From NCBI GenBank assembly GCA_017479785.1, contig JAFVBT010000087.1, positions 1 to 29,240 of the forward strand: a stretch of 29,240 nt of DNA, written 5' to 3'. The DNA is from Alphaproteobacteria bacterium. GTDB taxonomy: Bacteria > Pseudomonadota > Alphaproteobacteria > RF32 > CAG-239. Under the pieces are notes generated by a model. The model was given only the letters and a program-made list of their open reading frames with translations, was not told the origin of the DNA and did not search any database. Shown in pieces: positions 25,266-29,240 of the stretch; position 1 is the stretch's first letter, and each line of letters begins with the position of its first letter. The position numbers and the translations under genes are program-made.

Positions 25266-28200
25266 ATGGATACAAATAAAGAACAGTGTGAAAAAGAACG
25301 TTGTAATTTATCCTTAATCGCCGGCAAGCAACAGCGAACGGCAGCCGATCCTTCATATTCCGTATGGGTTGAAGCTTCCGCCGGCACCGGTAAAACCAAG
25401 GTTTTGACCGACAGATTGCTGCGCCTTTTGCTTGCAGGTGTTAAACCGCAAAGGCTTCTGTGTCTGACATATACCAAAGCGGCAGCCGTGCAGATGAATG
25501 AGCGCATATCTGAATATCTAAGCAAATGGACCGTAATGACGGATAATGATCTTTGTGCCGATATTGAAAAATTATTGGGTGTTCAACTCAGTCCGGAGGA
25601 TAAGGAAAAATACATTCGTTCAGCCCGTGTTTTGTTTGCCGATTTGTTGGATACGCCGGGCGGCATTAAAATACAAACCATTCATAGTTTCTGTCAGGAC
25701 ATTTTGAAGCGGTTTCCGCTGGAAGCAAGAATTTCACCGTATTTTGAAGTGTTGGATGATCGCGGTCGTGATGAGGTTTTAAGGCGGATAAAAAGAGACC
25801 TGTTGGCCGATGAGATTCTTAAAACACCTGAAATTAAGAAAGCCGTGGAATATTTTACGCATAATTTAAGCGAATACTCTTTTCCGAAAGTTTTAAATCA
25901 TATTACCGAAAATCGAGCGAAAATAGAAGAATTGCTTGAAAAATACGGAAATGTTCAAGGGTTTTTACCTGTTTTGGCCGAGCACTTAAATGTTGGTGAA
26001 ACGGATGATGAAGATTCCGTCAAACTTACTTTTATGCGCGCCGTCAATCGTGATGATATGAGAAAAAATATGACGGCGTGGTTACAAAGCGGAAAAACGG
26101 ATACGGATAAATGTGATAAATTGGCTCAAATTTTTTCACATGAGCCGATCGCAGCGGATTATGATATATATAAAACCATATTCTTAACGGCTAAAAATCA
26201 GTCTTTATCCGAAAGATATATGGCCGGAAAAAATGCCCAAAAAGCAGATCCTGAGTTGTTGAATCGTGCGTATAAAGAGGCGGAAAGGTTGCAAAAAACA
26301 AATCAAAAATTGGAAAAAATGCGCTTATATAAAGCTACTAAACACTTTTTAATCATTGCCGATGAACTGAACGAAAAATACAAAGAATATAAAGAACAAA
26401 ATGCAGTTTCCGATTATGATGATTTGATTTTGCTGACTCGTCACTTGCTTTCAAATCCGATAACGGCTTCATGGGTATTGTATAAATTAGATGGCGGAAT
26501 AGACCACATTTTGTTGGATGAAGCGCAAGATACATCTCCGGAACAATGGGATATTATTAAATATCTGAGCGAAGAATTTTTTGCGGGAACAGGCACCCGT
26601 GAACGAAACAGAACCGTATTTGCGGTCGGCGACAGGAAACAATCCATTTTCAGTTTCCAAGGCGCTGATCCGGATAAATTTGACACGATGTCGGAATATT
26701 TTGCCGCTAAAGCAGGAAATAATTTTAAGAAGGTTAATTTGGAAGTTTCTTTCCGCTCGGCACCGGCAATTTTGCAGACGGTAAATAAAGTTTTCGCTGA
26801 TTCCGATACGGCTCGCGGGGTTGTTTCTGCCGATGAAAAGGTAAATCATAAGCCTTTTCGGGTGGGCGAGTTCGGGCATGTTGAAATTTGGGCACCGTTT
26901 ATTGCCGATAAGGATGATAGGGCACAAGATGATGCACAATTATTACCGCCGATGGAAATGAGTCGTCGGATTTCAGTGCGTACAACACTGGCCAGAGCCA
27001 TTGCCGGGCGCATTAAAACAATGGTAAACGAGACATTTCAAACCGAACATCCGCTAAATTATCGTGACTTTATGGTTTTGGTGCGTAAACGTGATGCTTT
27101 TGTTGAAGAATTCATACGCGCCTGTAAAAATTTGCACGTAGAAATATCCGGTGCCGATAAAATGATTTTAACCGAACAAATTGCGGTGCAAGATTTAATC
27201 TCTCTCGGCAAATTTTTGCTGTTGCCGAATGATGATTTGTCGCTGGCGGAAGTTTTAAAATCGCCTCTGTTCGGACTTGATGATAACGACTTGATGCAGC
27301 TGTGTTGGGACAGAAAAAAAGCATTACTGTGGACCAGATTGGGTGATAATCCGAAGTATGCCAAAATATATGAGCAACTGCAAACTTTGTTGAATAAACT
27401 GGATTATATCCGTCCTTATGAACTTTATAATTATGTCTTAACAAAAATGAAAGGACGACAACACTTTATTGAACGCATGGGTTTGGAAGTGGAAGATGCG
27501 TTGGATGAATTTATGAATTTAACGATTGCCTTTGAGCAGAAAAATACACCGAGCCTGCAGGAATTTATAGAATGGATGGGACAAAGTGATGTTGAAATTA
27601 AACGCCAAACCGAACAAAAAGAAATCAATGCCGTCCGATTAATGACGGTTCATGGTTCAAAAGGCCTGCAGGCACCGGTTGTTTTTTTACCGGATACCAT
27701 CAGCGTAAAGGCAAACAAAAGCGAACAAAATTTGCTGTTTGATGATAAATATGCTTATTATCCTTTGAATGGGGACGCATATGATGATAACTGTTCGGCA
27801 ATAAAAGAAAAAAACGATCAAAAAGCCGATGAAGAGTATAGACGTTTGCTCTATGTGGCATTAACGCGTGCCGAAGATCAAATGATTATTTGCGGCTATG
27901 CAAATTCCGATAGGATAAACGAAAAATCTTGGTTTTCAATATGCGAAAAAAGTTTGATTGAAAATGGTTTTCCTGAGGATAAAATATTTAAAATAACTTC
28001 TGAAGAAATTATCAAAAAAAGCGTGAAAGATATGCACATTATTCCCGATAATCCGCCGGAAATTCCCGATTGGCTCAATAAAGATGTCGGTGCGGAAGAT
28101 GTGTTGTCTAAACCTTACACTCCTTCTAATTTGGAAACGGAAGATGAGGAACCTGATTCGGTTTCGCCATTACTTGAAAGAGGTAATTTTTATCGGCGTG

Positions 28201-28649
28201 GTACTCTCATTCATAAACTGTTGCAGTTTTTGCCGCAAAATACGGGTGATGCGGAAAAAGCAACGGATATCTTTTTGCAAAAGAATGCATCTGATTTTTC
28301 ACCGCAACACTTGGCACAAATTAAAAATGAAGTCTTAAATTTGATAAACAATCCTGATTATGCGCAACTTTTCGGCGCCGAAGCGCAATCAGAAGTTCCT
28401 ATTGTCGGTGAAGTTGAGGGAAAAATGATATCGGCTCAATTGGATAAACTTTTGATATTGCCGGATAAGATTATGATTGTGGATTTTAAAACCAATCGTC
28501 CGCCGGCGCACAGTGTTGCCGATACGCCGCCGAGCTATATTCGGCAACTGGCGCTATATGCTGAACTTTTACGGCGAATTTATACTGATTTACCGGTAGA
28601 AACTTACATTTTGTGGACGAATGAAGCACGATTAATGCGCGTTGCCTAA
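25266..28649 (+). CDS. addA: Double-strand break repair helicase AddA
   Basis: This is the UvrD-like helicase and nuclease subunit of AddAB. ATG 25266 (1127 residues) is used; an in-frame ATG at 25227 would overlap the addB remnant, and GGGAG precedes 25266. Helicase motifs in order: Walker A ASAGTGKT (37-44), CLTYTKAAAVQM, QTIHSFCQDIL, ILLDEAQDTSPEQW (Asp418-Glu419 of motif II), FAVGDRKQSIFSFQGADP, LEVSFRS, LMTVHGSKGLQAPVVF and RRLLYVALTRAED. The C-terminal RecB-type nuclease has RGTLIHKLL, the metal-binding Asp of SAQLDKL, Asp1073/Lys1075 in VDFKTN and the QLALYAELL helix. Both activities look intact. No terminator is evident before trxA. Confidence 0.95.
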   Translation: MDTNKEQCEKERCNLSLIAGKQQRTAADPSYSVWVEASAGTGKTKVLTDRLLRLLLAGVKPQRLLCLTYTKAAAVQMNERISEYLSKWTVMTDNDLCADIEKLLGVQLSPEDKEKYIRSARVLFADLLDTPGGIKIQTIHSFCQDILKRFPLEARISPYFEVLDDRGRDEVLRRIKRDLLADEILKTPEIKKAVEYFTHNLSEYSFPKVLNHITENRAKIEELLEKYGNVQGFLPVLAEHLNVGETDDEDSVKLTFMRAVNRDDMRKNMTAWLQSGKTDTDKCDKLAQIFSHEPIAADYDIYKTIFLTAKNQSLSERYMAGKNAQKADPELLNRAYKEAERLQKTNQKLEKMRLYKATKHFLIIADELNEKYKEYKEQNAVSDYDDLILLTRHLLSNPITASWVLYKLDGGIDHILLDEAQDTSPEQWDIIKYLSEEFFAGTGTRERNRTVFAVGDRKQSIFSFQGADPDKFDTMSEYFAAKAGNNFKKVNLEVSFRSAPAILQTVNKVFADSDTARGVVSADEKVNHKPFRVGEFGHVEIWAPFIADKDDRAQDDAQLLPPMEMSRRISVRTTLARAIAGRIKTMVNETFQTEHPLNYRDFMVLVRKRDAFVEEFIRACKNLHVEISGADKMILTEQIAVQDLISLGKFLLLPNDDLSLAEVLKSPLFGLDDNDLMQLCWDRKKALLWTRLGDNPKYAKIYEQLQTLLNKLDYIRPYELYNYVLTKMKGRQHFIERMGLEVEDALDEFMNLTIAFEQKNTPSLQEFIEWMGQSDVEIKRQTEQKEINAVRLMTVHGSKGLQAPVVFLPDTISVKANKSEQNLLFDDKYAYYPLNGDAYDDNCSAIKEKNDQKADEEYRRLLYVALTRAEDQMIICGYANSDRINEKSWFSICEKSLIENGFPEDKIFKITSEEIIKKSVKDMHIIPDNPPEIPDWLNKDVGAEDVLSKPYTPSNLETEDEEPDSVSPLLERGNFYRRGTLIHKLLQFLPQNTGDAEKATDIFLQKNASDFSPQHLAQIKNEVLNLINNPDYAQLFGAEAQSEVPIVGEVEGKMISAQLDKLLILPDKIMIVDFKTNRPPAHSVADTPPSYIRQLALYAELLRRIYTDLPVETYILWTNEARLMRVA

Positions 28650-28657
28650 AAAAAAGG

Positions 28658-28705
28658 TTGTAATTATTTTGTTTCTCTTTAATATGAAAAAAAACAAACT
28701 ATATT
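28658..28705 (+). promoter_or_regulatory. Putative promoter region of trxA
   Basis: Two overlapping sigma-70 candidates lie in the 90-base spacer: TTGTAA (28658-28663) with TAATAT (28680-28685), 16 apart; and TTTAAT (28678-28683) with TATATT (28700-28705), also 16 apart. The second -10 hexamer is the same as in the fba promoter. Either would give trxA its own transcript in addition to read-through from addA. Confidence 0.4.
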
Positions 28706-28739
28706 TTATGTACGTTTTTAATCATAGTAGGAGAAAGAA

Positions 28740-29054
28740 ATGACACAACCTTTAACAGACAACCAATTTGAGTCTTCGGTTCTGAATTCAAAAGGTCTCG
28801 TATTGGTGGATTTTTGGGCAGAATGGTGCGGTCCATGCCGTCAATTAGGTCCTATTTTGGAAGCAATTGACAACAATATGCAAGATGTTACCATTTATAA
28901 AATGAATGTAGATGATTCGCCGGCGGTGGCAGGACAGTATGGTTTGCGCAGCATTCCGACAATGCTTTTATTCAAAGACGGTAAACAGGTGGATACCAAA
29001 GTCGGTTTGCAATCCGAATCAACGCTGACATCGTGGTTAGAATCTTATAAATAA
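28740..29054 (+). CDS. trxA: Thioredoxin
   Basis: This cytoplasmic dithiol reductant has 104 residues, the usual length. The redox motif WCGPC places the cysteines at 30 and 33, within VLVDFWAEWCGPCRQLGPIL. The buried Asp24 and the cis-proline loop SIPTMLLFKDGK are also present. A strong ribosome site (TAGGAG at 28728-28733) precedes ATG 28740. The position after addB-addA is conserved in many alphaproteobacteria. A clear terminator follows, so the gene can be a unit on its own. Confidence 0.97.
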   Translation: MTQPLTDNQFESSVLNSKGLVLVDFWAEWCGPCRQLGPILEAIDNNMQDVTIYKMNVDDSPAVAGQYGLRSIPTMLLFKDGKQVDTKVGLQSESTLTSWLESYK

Positions 29055-29072
29055 GTTTTTAGAAAAGCTTTC

Positions 29073-29104
29073 AAGCCTTCGCACATCAAATGCGGAGGCT
29101 TTTT
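29073..29104 (+). terminator. Rho-independent terminator of trxA
   Basis: The stem AAGCCTTCGCA (29073-29083) pairs with TGCGGAGGCTT (29091-29101) through eleven pairs including one wobble. The loop is CATCAAA, and a T-run extends to 29104. It lies 18 bases after the trxA stop. It is a classic intrinsic terminator. Confidence 0.92.
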
Positions 29105-29114
29105 GTAATAAGAA

Positions 29115-29137
29115 AACCCCCAGATAGTCTGGGGGTT
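29115..29137. repeat. Perfect 10-base palindromic hairpin with TAG loop
   Basis: AACCCCCAGA (29115-29124) and TCTGGGGGTT (29128-29137) are perfect reverse complements around a 3-base loop. On the minus strand the stem is followed by TTTTCTTATT, so it could terminate leftward transcription. On the plus strand CC follows the stem, so it is a poor terminator there. It comes 10 bases after the trxA terminator, a second strong stem not needed by trxA itself. Confidence 0.85.
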
Positions 29138-29141
29138 CCGG

Positions 29142-29156
29142 AAAGCTTACAGCTTT
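29142..29156. repeat. Short 6-base hairpin with TAC loop
   Basis: AAAGCT (29142-29147) pairs with AGCTTT (29151-29156) around TAC. Alone it would be weak and could be chance, but it sits between two much stronger palindromes with only 4-6 base gaps, so it may be part of one structured leader. Confidence 0.5.
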
Positions 29157-29162
29157 ACATCG

Positions 29163-29233
29163 TAAAACCTCCTTTATATAGTGAGTTATACAGTCTGACC
29201 ACTGAATAACAAAATGATATAAAGGAGGTTTTA
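29163..29233 (+). promoter_or_regulatory. 17-base inverted repeat sequestering the ribosome binding site of the next gene
   Basis: TAAAACCTCCTTTATAT (29163-29179) and ATATAAAGGAGGTTTTA (29217-29233) are perfect reverse complements. Inside, GTTATACAGT (29185-29194) and ACTGAATAAC (29201-29210) pair with one mismatch around CTGACC, giving one long hairpin. The right arm contains the strong ribosome site AAAGGAGG for the ATG at 29236, and the left arm carries the matching anti-site CCTCC. In an mRNA reading in from upstream the start would therefore be masked; a transcript starting inside the hairpin would leave it open. Confidence 0.75.
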
Positions 29234-29235
29234 AA

Positions 29236-29240
29236 ATGAC
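29236..29240 (+). CDS. First codons of a gene running off the right edge
   Basis: ATG at 29236-29238 follows AAAGGAGG (29221-29228) with a 7-base gap, the best ribosome site in the window. Only Met and the first two bases of a codon beginning AC (Thr) are visible, so no product can be named. The masking hairpin in front suggests tightly limited translation, as for transposases. Confidence 0.45.

Larger units (their letters stand above)
29105..29240 (+). mobile_element. Possible left end of an IS200/IS605-type insertion sequence (cut by window edge)
   Basis: The segment has no coding sequence but three consecutive hairpins followed by a strong ribosome site and ATG. IS200-group elements are known to have, at the left end, a stem-loop blocking incoming transcription and a second one masking the tnpA ribosome site. 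The stem at 29115-29137 and the repeat at 29163-29233 fit that layout. The transposase itself is outside the window, so this is inference from architecture only. A riboregulated ordinary gene or another element type is also possible. Confidence 0.35.

Overview
The window reads as an AT-rich chromosomal segment of an alphaproteobacterium, probably from an uncultured, host-associated or otherwise reduced lineage. The case rests on three things: the F0 ATP synthase genes in the order atpI-atpB-atpE-b'-b, with separate b' and b subunits; an addB-addA-trxA block; and xerD placed divergently from aroK. The AT richness shows in the spacers and in third codon positions. Genes are tightly packed and many overlap by 4-11 bases, so there are only a few transcription units. 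No stretch longer than 300 bases lacks a gene. The lineage is inferred from gene content; no rRNA gene is present to fix it.

Layout: (1) 3-152, the tail of an RpoH-like sigma factor. (2) 209-5839 (+), a complete three-gene RND efflux pump: adaptor, inner-membrane pump and outer-membrane channel. (3) 11589-5841 (-), a tight five-gene operon: MinD/ParA-like ATPase, membrane-anchored J-domain/SH3 protein, tgt, a LOG-family protein and an ABC exporter. (4) 11715-13844 (+), a periplasmic solute-binding protein with an acidic tail, a glutathione-transferase-like protein and a small lipoprotein. (5) 13941-14990 (+), class II fructose-bisphosphate aldolase with its own promoter and terminator. (6) 20340-15048 (-), a 51-residue membrane protein, xerD, dciA, a DsbA-like protein, the F0 genes and a YgjV-like membrane protein. 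(7) 20431-28649 (+), aroK, rph, rdgB, addB and addA. (8) 28740-29054 (+), trxA with its own promoter and terminator. (9) 29105-29240, three consecutive hairpins leading into the start of a gene cut off by the window edge.

Most of the window is housekeeping: chromosome-dimer resolution (XerD), replicative helicase loading (DciA), energy coupling (F0), double-strand-break repair (AddAB), nucleotide-pool cleaning (RdgB), tRNA processing and modification (Rph, Tgt), shikimate synthesis (AroK) and glycolysis (Fba). Four points stand out. First, addB carries an apparent one-base loss near its 3' end, and the missing 3' segment is still readable in another frame. Second, the right edge has a hairpin array in which a 17-base inverted repeat buries the ribosome binding site of the next gene, a layout reminiscent of the left end of IS200-type elements. 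Third, the ATP synthase c subunit has largely lost its helix-packing glycine motif. Fourth, the MinD/ParA-like ATPase lacks the family's signature lysine and is genetically coupled to the J-domain/SH3 membrane protein.
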